A stretch of DNA of 64,000 nucleotides from Diaporthe sp. PMI_573 (taxonomy: Eukaryota > Ascomycota > Sordariomycetes > Diaporthales > Diaporthaceae). Position 1 is the stretch's first letter; the number at the start of each line of letters is the position of its first letter. Positions 23,012 to 35,850 of this stretch are shown here, one piece after another. The position numbers were made by a program, and so were the translations under genes. The DNA lies in assembly GCA_021399435.1 (NCBI GenBank), contig JAJTUP010000022.1:372001-436000 (forward strand), in the 5' to 3' direction. Below the pieces are notes generated by a model. The model was given only the letters and a program-made list of their open reading frames with translations, did not search any database and had not been told where the DNA came from.

Positions 23012-26000
23012 CCGACACACGCTCATGTGCGGACCCCAACTTTTTTCTTTCATATGTTATTGATTGCTTGTGTCTGTTTCAACGGTCTAAGGACTCGCAT
23101 GGCAAGGTGTTTACAGGATGTTATGCATGGTAATGCATTGGTATTTTTCCGGTCCCTTCACTAGCAGGACAGGCTGTTCTGAGACAGCCAGCTGGGCCGA
23201 GAAATATCCTCTATGCGCATCCTATCTTTCTGTGCATTTATACAGGCTAGACGGAGGGCCGGCCGTCTTGTGCGGGCGTTCTTCTTTGCAACAGGAGACA
23301 TAGAAGGACAGCCAGTGGATAGGTTGGTAGGTTGGTCGGAAGGTAGGGAAGGCAAGGGTCCTTCCGGATAGAAAGACACGGGATCGGGACGGGGACGCCT
23401 TGATGCGCGGTTTTGTACAAGATATGATATCCCATTCCATTGTTTATGAGGAGAAGAAGCGGTAGCGAGCATATACACGAAGCAAGCATACGCCTGGGTC
23501 AGCGGGGAGTAGTCGGGTGGTGATGTATTGATATTTTTGGCTAGCGAGCGACTTTCTGGTCCTGAGAAGAAAATTCAAGTAATAGTTACAACGCATAGAG
23601 ATTTTCACCTCTTCTCATTGTACCTGTTCGTGATGTAGGTTTCGACACAGTGAAATATGTTCGTTGTAGGCAACACACTTCCCATCACGTGTGGAGTCCA
23701 TCCTCGAAGCCATTTGATAACACTATGGTGGAAGAGGAGTGACATCCTCTGGCTGTAGCGGACATGCGAGCACCGAGCCATTGGGGACATCCTGGACGAG
23801 TGAAGCCAATCGAGTCACATTTTCAGGCAGAAGGCCCCAGGGGAATCCAGTCCTCCTCAGGTCAAGTCAGAGACACGAAGGGGCCGCCATGAGAAGCACC
23901 AACACGGCCCGGCCCCAAGCCGCGCATGTTCCTGTCCCTGCCCTCGAGGGTTGATTGTCCTGACAACATCAGCGCCATCTCGCAGCTTACTTGCGTCTGT
24001 CTGCTCTCTCTCGACGCAGGCTCCCCGCTGCCGACAGCGAGACTCGCCACGTTCCGCACGAGTGATACTCTCGCAGAGGTTCTCTCCATGATGGACGTTG
24101 ATACCACGTGGCATTCAGGGTAGCAATCGCAACGCTGGGCTTACGAACTTGTCATCCGGCGGGGGCGAGATGGACAGTAGCTGCTCCTAGCGCCATGGTA
24201 GGGACGGCAGTGACTGAGGCTTCTCATGATGGCCATTGCACTATTGCGATTTATGAGTCTTGCCTCAACGGATCCTGCTTCTATGGGCCAGGGATGGAAG
24301 CATGGCCCTACGGATGACTGTAGCCAACTGCTCAATGTCAGCCGGTGTCTGAGGAATAATCCCACATGGATTTACTTCGGCCAAACGTAACGTTCTACTG
24401 AGTATGTGAATTCTCATATTGAGCCATGGATCAGATACCTGGCACCACAACCTATGTCCCGATGTCTCTGCAGGCCTCACGACACTCCACGTAGCCGGCG
24501 AAGCCACGATGGTGAGCACAGAGCCGTCTGACAACACTCACCAGATGACTGACCTGACCTGACCGCATCACAGAAACCCAACCAGGAGGCAGCACGCCCC
24601 AGCCAATCGGCCCGCCGGCGGCGGAACCATGATTGGCAGAGCAGAGCAGCTGAAACATCGCTGCGTGGAAGGGGCAATCCATCACCGTCCGGGTTCAAGC
24701 TTCCTCGAGATGACGGCGGAGCGTGCGGGGCGGTGAGAGAGGAATGAAAGAATGGGAACGAAGGGAAGACAGAGAGCCCGTGTAGAGATGGCACGGCCAC
24801 CCCCTCGTGCATGACTGCCGTCCGGTGGGCGAATAAGCATGCAACCTGATATCTTAACCGTCTGACATGCAGGCCAGCAAGGTGCCTGACGATCCGGATC
24901 CCGCATCCAGACGTGAACAACGGGTGGGAAGCAAGCAACCCAAATATAGAGTACAGCTTTGGCAGGTTACGTCGTGATTCATGCCCCGGCCTACGAGACT
25001 GCGTCCACACCAGCGGGGCGGGCGGCGCCCCCAGGTTCCAATATGATGGTATACTATTGTGCGGTGAGACGGAGGCAGGACCCGATAGGACGGCCAGCCG
25101 GGGATTGAGGGCAAAAAGAAGCAAAATATACCAAAAAAGGGGTTTCAACCAACCGGGCAAAAAAGAAAACTGACGACGCCAAATGTACGCCGCAACAGAC
25201 ATCGACACCGATGATGGGTTGGGTGACTTGTTTCGTCCCCCGGGTGTCAAACCCGGGCAGGGAGAGCCAACTCAACGTGTGTTCCCGGATGACGCGGTCC
25301 AGCTCAGCCGCGTCGTGGCTACGTTCTCGTCATGCCCCGATCTGGAAAGGCGAGGAAAAGGCAATGCGACCACACAAGAGAGAAGGAAGGGAGGAGGGCA
25401 GGAATGTGGATGTCAGCTTGGCTAACCTGGTAGCCTCGCAGGGCTGAGCCACCCAACGGACCGCGATATTGGACATGAGCTCGGGATGGATGGATGTCTC
25501 GCCGCCACGCTGTGAGCCGCTTGAGCAAACATCTATCTGACAGTCACGCCGCGACAGAGTGAGTCACCATGAGTCTCGATAAGAGACCCCCAAAGGATTG
25601 ACTGATCGAGGGGCGGCAATAGCCCTCCCATTCCACCCCGAACCCTCGGCGAAGCAGCCTGGCCCTGTTCAACGGTCTGCCAAGGCTACTTGGGAGAAGT
25701 ATCCTGGAAACGGTAACATCGCCCTCGACTATGTGATGGAGAGCTCCAGAGAAAAAAAAATCTCAAGATAAACTGGAAAGCAGAATCGAGGAGCAGGCGG
25801 CGGCGGCTTCCGTACTACGGGACCTGTGTGAAGCATCCGGCGGCAGCCCACGTCGGAGATTTCCTATCGTGTCGCGCTGCTTACCGGAGCGCCTGCGCAG
25901 AGATATTGGAAGCAGCTGTCCGCTTTGGGGGAGGGAGAGGGGGCGAGGTTGGTGGATGCTCGAGATCAACTACGTTAATCTGCCGCGTCCCCACGAGAAT

Positions 26001-27645
26001 GCGCAAGTCCACATGCAGGCGGTCTTTCAGCTTCGCTGTGACTGCTGCTCATTGCCGCACAAGGTACGTGGGGAGAGATGGGGTGCTGTACCTCACAGGG
26101 TGTCACCCGAAGAACGTCAGGAACAAACGGCGTGCTACCCAACAACCCAAGGTCACTCAACTCACCCTAGCATAGGTGGTTGGTATCCAATCGATCAACC
26201 CCTAATCCTCCCCTGCTGGACATGAAAGCTGCTGTGAAATGGTGATCGTAATATAGGCCACAGGAAAAGCGGTCAGTTCGTGGGCCTCTTTGTCTCACTG
26301 TTGCGTCGTCCCTCTGCTCGCCGGCAGCAGGCTGGCGGCTTGAACCTGGCGATAACGTCCTTGCAGTGCAGGTGGAAGCTTCCCTAAGGTCTGACCCGCC
26401 TGCCTGCCCGGCCTGCCCGCGCGTCCGATAGCCTGTCCTTCCCGCCTGCCCGTCGGTCCTGGAAACTCCAACCGAAGGGATGTAATCGTCGACAGTAGAT
26501 CTCTGACTTGAGGGGTCACCGCGCTAAGGATGCTGGCCCTCGTCGTGGTTTGCTCGATCCCCAGCCGCGTGATCAATCAATGCACATGAACCCGCATGAA
26601 AAGCTTAGATAGCCTCGGTGCTATGCTGCAGTGTCGTGGAAGTTGCATGCTCGTTGGTGTTCGGGTTCCTGAAGCTGGGCCGCTAATTGGACTGGCACAA
26701 GGTTTGTCGTGCCTCTGATCCACAACCTTACTGAGGTCGGACGACGGGCTTGCTGTCCGTCATGGACAGGAGAGAGCCCATGGAGCAGTAGTGCGAAATG
26801 CGTGGCCGCGTGGCGGTCGTCCACAGCAGACTGTGCCGTGCTCCTCTGTTCCAGGAGGTGCGAGTGCGGTCAGTCGAAAGAGCTGTCTGCCCGGTCTGCG
26901 TGGGTCGGCTGTGGACGGCCAGCTTGGGACTGCACGCTGATGCTACTATTTTTAGTAATCGGCTAACCACAATTGCCATGAGCGAAGTTGGTCCCTTGTA
27001 GGATGGGGGGCTTGGTTCGTCCACTGTTTCTTGGGAGTGGGGCGACCGCTCGCAGCAGTCCGGTCCCTTTCCTAGGGTCTGTCGGTGCGGAGGATCGAGC
27101 AGCACGCCGAGAGGTAGAAGGTCTTGCGATGATCACTGCTCGTCCAGGTTCCCGAGATTACCTTGTCGCAATAGATCTCACGATGTGCCCCCGTTGAGCC
27201 CGCGCCTCGTGGAAGGTGAAGGGGGCCGATGCCCGGGGTTGTCCAAGCTTCCGCGACACCCACCGAGGCGAGGCGTCCGTGCCAGGTGCGCTACGGCCAA
27301 TTAGCAGCGGCGCCGGTGCGCGAGACAGGTCTTGCGCCCCCCCTCTAATTTGGTGTGTCATGGCATGCTTTGCTTTAGCTGGGCGGCGCGCGATGCGATG
27401 CCCATGCCCCATGCCATCATGCTCGCCGGCCACGAGGTGACTCGGTACCGTCGGTAATAGTTCTGTTTCGGGTGGATCACTGCCGCATTCCAGTCGAAAT
27501 CAGCCATTTGCAAATGTGAGGTATGCCAGGCATGGTGCCTCACCGCCCTTGGCTTTGCGACAGCGGCTGCCGCCGGCTGCGGTCATCCTCGAATCCCCTG
27601 ACAAGAGCAGAATCCGGAAATCTGACATGCACAGGTGGCACGGCG

Positions 27646-27690
27646 CACAGCGTCTGCTATCCGACTCACAGCGTCTGCTATCCGACTCAC
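27646..27690. repeat. 21-bp perfect tandem duplication
   Basis: Two identical adjacent 21-bp units (27646-27666 and 27667-27687, each beginning CACAGCGTCTG), then CAC of a third. Identity suggests a recent slippage or duplication event. Confidence 0.95.
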
Positions 27691-30600
27691 CAGTCATGCT
27701 GCGGGACTAATGCTGGTCATCTGCTAGGATTGGCGATGCTCACCTTTCCTCCTCAACATGTTCCTCTCTCCAGTTCGCTTCTTAACATCTCCTTCTGGGA
27801 CTGTTACCATCGATCGTCACATCGACCACGTCGGCCAGCATATTGTGACCAGGAAAGTCCGGGTCTTGACTGTCACCCGGGACAATGTGACATCGCCCAC
27901 GAAGTGAGATCACTTCAGGCAGGCTAGAGCAGGAGCACTGTAGCTTAGTGCTTGACAGGCGCTACCAGGTTTCAGCGATTAGATACGGCAGAGGCTCGCT
28001 TCAAATCAAGGCACGTTGATGCGCAGTAGTCATCCTCGAAATGCGCGAAAACAAACCAGCCGCGGGAATGGCAACTGACCAAACCGACGGACGGTCTTGT
28101 TGTTCGTCGGGTCAGACGGCGCCGAGACAAAGCCAACGAGCAACTGCGGCCTCAGAAGGACCTCGGCCTAAGACCTGGGAAGGCTGAGATCTTCAGTGAC
28201 TGAGGTCATAGGATCAGCAAGCAGTGCTGGAAAACAGCAATTGCTCCGAGAGGTTGCCCGGTGCAAAGAAGGACTTGTCCTAGTCGGAACTCGGCCGATA
28301 TTGATGGCGGTCGATCATAGATTGGTAATTAGTGCGGCTCGTCGCTTGTTTGTTGGACCTACCAAAGCAGGCAGTACCTGCCGTGCGCAAAAGGACGATC
28401 TGTCGGTTGTTCGTCATGGTTCCCTGATGCTGAACGCCTCCATCAGTATCGCTCTGACGAGAGAAGATGGAGATCGAGCGACCAGCAGTCTGACCCAAGG
28501 GTGTCATTTACGCGCTGGTTGGCTGGTAAACGCGCTCGGCGCAAAGTATCTGTCGAGAGAACACTGAATCAGCCCGTGCACCGCGCCGCACGGCAAATAT
28601 GAGTCGATATGGGGCGATATCTAGTCCTAACCAGCATACCCGGGTACTCGAGTACATTGAAACCCATTTCAGTGTCAATGCCAAGACGTCATCTGCAAGA
28701 CACACTTCTGCTGCTGCTCTCAAGGACTGTGGCTGCAAGAGGCATGGAACGTTGCTTTTCGATGAGCGTGCCGGAGTTTCGGGCGGCACGGCCACAAACA
28801 AATGCCAGTGCAACGGGAGGTAAAGGGGACAGGGGGCAGGGCAGCCGCAGGGCAGAGCGAAATCAATCGGCCGACGGTGCAGTGGGAGGGAAAAGTGGAA
28901 AAGAGGAAACAGGACGCTAAAAAAGCAACCCAAAGAAGGTTAAGTTAAGAATAGAAACAGATTTTCCCCCAAAAGGAATAGCGCTAGAGCATCGCGGCAT
29001 TGATTCCACTGCGAGTTGCTGGGATCTGCGAGTTGGCCCGAATGCCTGGCAGAACCTGAAGATCGGAAGTACTGTGTACACAGTGCGTATCTTGGCTGGG
29101 AGGGTCGCCCATGACATCTTGCGCCCGTCTCAGGGCTTTACTGTGTAGGGCTCTCTTCCCCGTGGATGAGCTCCTTGCTCCTCTGCTACCCGCCCGCTAG
29201 TCCCACGAGATCATCAACATAGTGCCCATGTCCACCACTTGACACAGCCCATACACCCACAATATGACGAGCATTGCACGATTGATGAGTAACGTGGACG
29301 GGATACCTCGAGGTGGATATCATCTCTCGTGGCTGGACAAGGAAACCCGAGCAACTTCATGTTGTACTCGGACAACAACCAGATGTAGAACCTCGGCCCT
29401 CTCGAGAATTCCACTTCGGGCGGCCGCGGCAGTGGGTATCCTCCCACCACCGCGAAAATTGGGACTTTGGCATGAATTCGGGGCCCTCGGCCGGGCATTC
29501 GCAGTATGAAATCATTAAACCCTGCGTCCGGTTGTCTTCTGCTGTGGTCTTCATGGGCTCCCTCTCTCTCTCTCAAAAAAAGGCTCGCATGTCAATAAAA
29601 AGCCACAGCACCGGGGAAAGTCGAAATTGCATTGCATTGGCCATGAGTCGCGCTGACAAGCTGGGAAGCCAACGTGGGCACGGGGGGGGGGGACATCTTC
29701 ACCCTTCCCCACGTAGCCATTCAGTGGACAACACTACAGTGCAAAGTTTCGGGGTGGAAGCGGCTGCTAGGTGTTGCCGACTCACAAGTCAAATAGTTCG
29801 ATGGTCAAAATGGCTCGCGGCATAATTGAGGCTCGTCGGCGGCAATGGCACGTCTCAAACCTAATCCGACGACATCTCATCTCGGCTGAGTAAGGCTCGC
29901 ACGATGCGGCACGCCCGGCCATTCCAGATCGGGCCAAGACAAGGCTCCTAGCCGTAGTCCAACTTTGACGATGAGATCGCATCTCGCGGGGCCGCTGGTA
30001 AGTACCGCGATGATCTTGAGGTACCGGCGAAACCGATTTCGATGCGGCTTCTTTGGTCGTGACCCACAAGCAGATCCAGTGCAAAGTGCATCGGTCCCAA
30101 CTCTTCCTTGTCGACATTGTCCTTGTCGGCAAAGCCAACGCCATTGCTCGAAACCGCCGTCATGAATGGACACGAGAAATGAGTGTTTCATATTCCTCAA
30201 CATTCACCAAGTCAGCCAGCAGGCAACGGAAAGAACCACTAACCCCTTCTCCTTGACAAGGGACCGCGAGGCCTGAAACAGGGCACCCTTGTGTCCCCGA
30301 AAACACCATGGCACATCGGGCGGAGTTTTCAACGACCCGCGGCGACGAACTCGGCATCTCCCCCGGGAGGTAGGGGACTGGAAAATCTTTATCATGAGAT
30401 GCCAAAAACATACCTCGCTTGCTGAAATAGGTCAAAAATCGAAGCTGAATCTTTGCAGCTCCAGCGATAATGGTGACTTGATAGGATCCCATAATCTTAA
30501 GGCAAGGCCCACCTTACGACCATGGCAAAGGGAACCATAAATCTCTAGAGTTCTGTCAGTCAGCTTGGACTTACACATTGACACAGTCAATAAATAGCCA

Positions 30601-31707
30601 TCGGGTAACCAAAGATCGGCATCAGCCAAGCATTAAGCTTTTGGCTCCGGAGCTTTTTACCCCATGGCTTGAATTTTGGTGCTCGCGGCCAGCACAGCGT
30701 CCGTGGTGGGCGACGAGGTCCCATCCTGAGGCTTACATATCAACAGAGTCAGAATCCTTGTCCCATTCGTAGTCAAGGAGATTTATACATGGTGGCGACT
30801 TGTCAACGGCTCGGGTCTCCACGACCGCTGTGGCTCTATTTGCCTGATGGTCCGCGTGGAAATGAACAGACTCCACGGCGCGTGGACCGCGGCTGCCCCT
30901 CGAAGCTGTGCCGCGCCGCAGACCTTGGCTTGTGGTGCGGCCAGGGTGCCCGGGCTTTGCCGCGTACGTACTGTTGTGCCCCCGTACTTCCTGGGCAACT
31001 CCGATACAGCTTGCTTCGATTCTCGAACCTGGCGGATCACAAAATGCCCCGTCTCCTTGAGTACCCTGTCGGTTTTGAGTTGAGTTGACAGATTCCTGAC
31101 TAGGGCCAAGGTGTGTCCTCAATAACTCAATGCCAATAGAGAGGGCAGGGGGCTACCCCTTTTCGCGCCGGCTCGGTGTTGTTGGCGTCGTTCGCTTGTC
31201 TGCGCACGCTTGACTCCGTCAATCTCATCTGTGGGACCATGAGCAAGTCGTAGTGACAATACGTAATCTGTGTCTGCGAGACGACAGAACAGTCGCACGG
31301 AACGGTGGTCGGACCAAACACCGTGGATTTGAATCCGTGCCGTCAAGTATACAATGAGGCGGGCAAGTGCAGGCACACTCCGTCGAGCACAAGCACGCTC
31401 GATGACGAGTTGTGCGCTGGTCTTACACCCACGTGATGCTCTGCGTGATATAGCTCTCGATGCTGCCCGTGTCCAAGCAAACTGGATCTGGAGCTACATG
31501 AAGTCGTGAGTGCGTAGCGCAATGGCTTTCAAACCCTTACATGATGGACGTTTGACTGCCTCGAAGGTCATCTCTGGAAGCAATGGTCCACACACACAGT
31601 GTGCCTGGGAAGGAAACCTGCGCCGGGAAACCACCTTCGTGAAGTCCTCGTCCGGAGGATTCTTCCCGGCGTTAAAGAGACAGGTATTGCTTTACCCTGC
31701 TGCTTGT

Positions 31708-31728
31708 ACCGAGTGCTTCGCACTCGGT
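31708..31728. repeat. Perfect 9-bp-stem hairpin with 3-nt loop
   Basis: ACCGAGTGC, loop TTC, then its exact complement GCACTCGGT. It has no following T-run and no adjacent gene. Confidence 0.9.
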
Positions 31729-32728
31729 TGGCCGTGTAATGGCTCGGGTGGAATACTACAGGTTTGGGATGCGGAGTGCTCGCTGTAGGTTATACAATCT
31801 CCGGTGACTCTGAGGTACCTGCCCAACGACTTGCCATTCCCGCGATTGGCCTGGTCCGAGTTTGGGTTGAAAGCACTCAGTAGGCGCATGCCACCACACC
31901 AATAGTAGTGGAGTCGGTGAGGCCATGCAAGGTGCTTAATGGAAATTGCCTGACCATCCAGGACAGGTATTCACCAAAAAGCGCGCGGGACTGGGGTGGC
32001 ATCTCAACGAGCTCCTGCTGTGAGCAGTGCAGACAGAATATCGAGGACGTGACGTCAACAAAGTCCCATAGCCGGGCACCGTAGGAGAAGAAGCTGGCTA
32101 CTCTGGGACACGATAGGGCTGGGAGCGAAAGGTGGCTGAAATGATTCCATCGCTGTCCTTTTGCCGGGGTTGCTGGGATTTGCGTTCGCATGTTCGTTGA
32201 TTTATTAAACGGAGGTAACAAGCCATCGAAGGTTGACGACTCTGGGATGCTGCGCCTGTCTGGCAAATTATTATGAGATGCTTAATGCTGCATTTCACTC
32301 GGTACCAAGTAAGCAAGCTGCGAGACGGATGACATGGTCGTGGTGTGAGCAGGCGATGCTCGAGCAGCACGTCGAGCAGGCGACAGAAGCTCGGTATTCC
32401 TTGCACTGTGTACAGTGGAACCGGCGTGCAGATGTCATGCAGGAATAAGCGTTCCAGTAACGGTGAGTGGAGTTGGGCTCTTCTGCCTCTTCCACTGGGA
32501 GTTCTGTGCTTTTCCTTTTCCTTCTCTCGTTTGGGACAGGATTTTCGGGATCTGCCCACCCCTTTCCACAAGAGACCAGGATTCGAAACATCGAAATAAT
32601 CCGAAGTGAGATCTTGTACTTGTAACAATGGGGTCGTTCGGAAACAAAGTTCGGGGAGGAGGCCTTCAAACCTCAGGGGGAGGACGGGGATCGTGGGACT
32701 GCACAGCCTCAATCACCGGTCTCTGGAC

Positions 32729-32741
32729 GTGTGTGTGTGTG

Positions 32742-32792
<51 letters not shown>
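32729..32792. repeat. (GT)n microsatellite
   Basis: About 31 GT dinucleotides with one CC interruption at 32743-32744, followed by ATGTGCGCGCG. Read directly. Confidence 0.97.
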
Positions 32793-32801
<9 letters not shown>

Positions 32802-33523
32802 CGTGGACGGCGTTGCTGCGGGCGTGGTGTAAGCTTGGACGGCGTGACGCTGCTCTCCCCATTTCGTCTCGTGGCAGCACGATAGAGCGCCACCGCGACT
32901 CGATTGGTGCTGAATGAATCCCAATGTTGCTCTGGTAGTCGGGTCGCCGGCCATTTGTTGGTCTCTCCAGCCACGCTGGTGCAGGAATGGGGTTAGTCGG
33001 AAATGTAACCGAAGCCTGAGAGGTCTTTCTGGAAATCAGCCAGTTGAGTCAGTTGTCCAGGCAGTCAGCCAGTCTCTAGCGCAGAGTACACCATATGCTG
33101 GCTGCAGGCGGGCTACAGGGGGTAGGAGAAATACCCTGTGCGGGTGCAGTGCACAGTTCACTCCAGTCCAGTGCATCATGCTCAGCAGCAGCATCAGGCA
33201 TGACCGGACTGTTGCTCAAATCCTGTGCGGCTTGGCCCCATGGGTGGGCTGGTGGGCTGGTGGGCTTGTGGATAGAATGCTCGTCAGGTCTCGGGCGATG
33301 GTCAAGCCTGGGTGAGATGGAGAATGTGACGGTGCATTTTTGCAGCCCGATGACTGGATGTCTGTGTGGGGAGGAGCAGGAAGGAGCCAGGAGCTAGGAG
33401 CCATGAGCCCCAGTAGCCCAGCACCGGGGTTGGGAAAACACACAAGGTGCCTGGTACAGTACGGAGGTTGATGCGAGGAGGACAAGAGAGCGGCACTGTG
33501 TACCCCAGCACCGAGGCAGATCA

Positions 33524-33562
33524 TGCTGCTGCTGCTGCTCCTGCTGCTGCTCCTGCTCCTGG
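33524..33562. repeat. CTG-rich trinucleotide tract
   Basis: Alternating runs of CTG and CTC triplets. The plus-strand translation is polyleucine, which makes a spurious open frame. Confidence 0.9.
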
Positions 33563-34720
33563 CGATGACCCCTGCCCCTCATGCCTGCCCCATGCCCAGG
33601 GACGGGCTGCTCCCGCCGATTCCTGGTCGTCAATCCGTCATAGCCACACTGTACCCGATGATTCAGTGTACCCAAGTACCTTGGTATCCGCACTCCACAC
33701 TGCCCACACACTGGCTCAGGCCACACCCAAGACGATCCATCAGTCACGGTACCAGACCAAGACCGACCAGGCATCTTCTCGCTTCTTGTCTTTGACTGAT
33801 GCGTCCCCCCTGAGGACTCTGAGCGCTCGGGTGAGCCTGGTGTTGCCTCGGCCTGATCGATGCAGGGAGCGTCCTGTCACGAATGACGGACATTGAACAC
33901 TGTACACACAAGTCGCGCAGCCCAGGAGAGCGTAGTCCCAGAGACCGGCGACCATTATAGTTACCGAGTAGCCGGGTCCAGCATGGGAGGAGAGAAAAAA
34001 AGGGCATCGCCTTGTCTAGTGGGGATCCAAGTTCGCTCGACGAGTGAGGAGAGGCGGCCGAGTGAGTACACAGTGGTGGCCTTGTATGTACCTCTGGTTC
34101 CTTGGGATACTGTCCAGACTGTACAGTCCAGTGCGGCACGGCTCTCGACCCGTCGTCACCTTGTTCGAGGCAGCCCTTTCCCTGCAGGGCCTCATCATGC
34201 GTCAAGGGGCCAGGAAGAGGGTTCGAACTTCGAAGCGACAAACACCATGTACAGACAAGACGTACCTCCTCCTGGGGGAGGGGCCATGTTACCGTCACTG
34301 TCACTGTCACTACGCTGTTTTCCACGGTACAGCACCACTCGAGCAACTTGTGTCCCGAAGAAGAGCCGCTAAGCTCCTTCGGCTTTGCCCCCCCTCTCCC
34401 CTCCATCCAATGGTGACCAGCACACCAGCACGCCCTGTTACAGTGTGGTGGTTTTGCGTGTAGACTTTGGCAGTTTGGCGATGGCTCCGTTGCGAGACGA
34501 ATGACCCTGGGAGACCTCCGCCTGGGACGGTTGGGACCGGGAGTGCTCGGAGCACCACCTCGAGAGATGCTGGAGTAACGTACATGGGCAGAAATACCCG
34601 GGTGCGGTACTCGCTTCTCGCTGACAGCCTGCCCAGGTGGTACCTTCCCGAGGAATTAGGGCAGGGGGGCGATGCAGTCGGGGAAGGAGGGGGCAGGGGT
34701 TCGAAGGAGGCTACGCTGGT

Positions 34721-34803
34721 GCAGCCAGCCAGCCAGCCCAGCCAGCACAGCACAGCACAGCACAGCAGCAAGTGCCCAGTGCCCAGTGCCCAGTGCCAGT
34801 GTG
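34721..34803. repeat. Compound tandem repeat (CAGC, CACAG, CCCAGTG units)
   Basis: A CCAG/CAGC run, then four CACAG units, then three CCCAGTG units, in direct succession. It is followed by GCCAGC units to about 34835. Confidence 0.9.
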
Positions 34804-35748
34804 CCAAAGCCAGCGCCAGCGCCAAAGCGATCCGCGCTTTCCTGTTTCTGTGCTCAAGGTTTATTTAACACTTCCGGTCTCCCACCACCACCCCTCGGCC
34901 CTTCCTGTTGATTCTATCATCTCCAAAACCCCGTCACCGCGCCAATACCAGTCTCAGCCGCTGTTGCTGCATCTAACCCACGTTCGCTTTTTGCAAACAC
35001 CCTTAGGAAGTCCTCGTCGACTCCTGTCATTCGCTTTGTGTTTTCTGTTTTCCTTCTCCTGATCCGTCACAAATCCCAAGACTCCTCCTCGACCCCGCGT
35101 GGCAACTTTTACTAGCAGCAGTACCCGCAATTCTCAGCTCGACTCGCAATCCAGGGGCTCTCCACATCCACAACTGCATCGTCTAGTCCACCCATCGAAG
35201 GTCCCGGCTATCATCACCCACCGATCATCATATCCCCGTCAACCCAACCCAACACAGCGCAGCTCCTGGCCTCAGATCATCTCTGGTCTCCAAAAAATCG
35301 GCTCATCTCACTCCAGGCTCACGCTCAACCTGATCCCGCTGTGCACGTCAACGGGGCCCTGATGTTCCTGTAAACCCAAGTCTTCGATCTTGCCCACACT
35401 CGCTTTTCAACAACCTTTCAACACATCACGTTCGCTACCGCTCAACAGGAAGTTAGGGAGTAAGACCACGGGAATAGGATTGTGAACACAAGCCTTCGAG
35501 TAACAAACCTCTACCGCCTGTCTGCCAAACATTCCGTCTCGCCGTAGCTTCCGAGGCTCCACCTTGTTGTACCAAGGCCGCCAACTGGAATATTCGAGTA
35601 GCCCTACGACTCTCGAGCATTGCAATCCTCTTGATCCCAAAGTCCGGCGCCTGTTCCCACTCTCGTGAATCACAGGCTCTCGCCCACGGATCACACGTAA
35701 TTCCGCGTGTGATTTCTCAAGACAGTCAGTTGTACCTCGGTTTCTTCC

Positions 35749-35812
35749 ATGCTAATATCCCGGCCTCCTTGCGATGCATATAGACCGCGACCATGAAACT
35801 GACTTCAAATAG
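35749..35812 (+). promoter_or_regulatory. Two overlapping upstream ORFs in the zinc-cluster gene leader
   Basis: ATG at 35749 opens a 15-codon frame (MLISRPPCDAYRPRP) ending at 35796. ATG at 35774 opens a 12-codon frame (MHIDRDHETDFK) ending at 35812, 38 nt before the main ATG. Both lie in the presumed leader and could restrain translation of the regulator. The transcription start is not known. Confidence 0.45.
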
Positions 35813-35850
35813 AAGACAAAACTCGTCCATCCCATCAACACATCGGAACA

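Larger units (their letters stand above)
23012..35850. other. 12.8-kb stretch with no recognisable gene
   Basis: On both strands open frames are short, composition-driven and lack family motifs. I saw no tRNA with paired stems and no transposase, reverse transcriptase or integrase motif. Contents I can name are: a 21-bp tandem duplication (27646-27690), perfect palindromes at 28644-28655 and 29071-29084, a 9-bp-stem hairpin (31708-31728), a (GT)n tract (32729-32792), a CTG-rich tract (33524-33562) and compound CAGC/CACAG/CCCAGTG repeats (34721-34803). The last ~1 kb (34.86-35.85 kb) is pyrimidine-rich and probably the leader of the zinc-cluster gene. Long non-coding RNA or a strongly decayed element remain possible. 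Confidence 0.5.

Noticed and set aside
24477..25250. 257-codon minus-strand open frame in the gene-free region
   Set aside because: The translation is Arg/Ser/Leu/Pro-rich with no domain. Overlapping frames in other phases are equally open, as expected from GC-rich non-coding DNA.
27934..28016. tRNA-like stretch: TAGCTTAGTGC (A-box-like) and GCTTCAAATCA (B-box-like) about 50 bp apart
   Set aside because: The acceptor stem (AGCACTG against CACGTTG) and the T stem do not pair and the B box is imperfect. Neither a tRNA nor a tRNA-derived SINE can be supported.
33523..33795. 90-codon frame beginning with polyleucine, looking like a signal peptide
   Set aside because: The leucines come from the CTG tract and the rest has no recognisable feature or start context.
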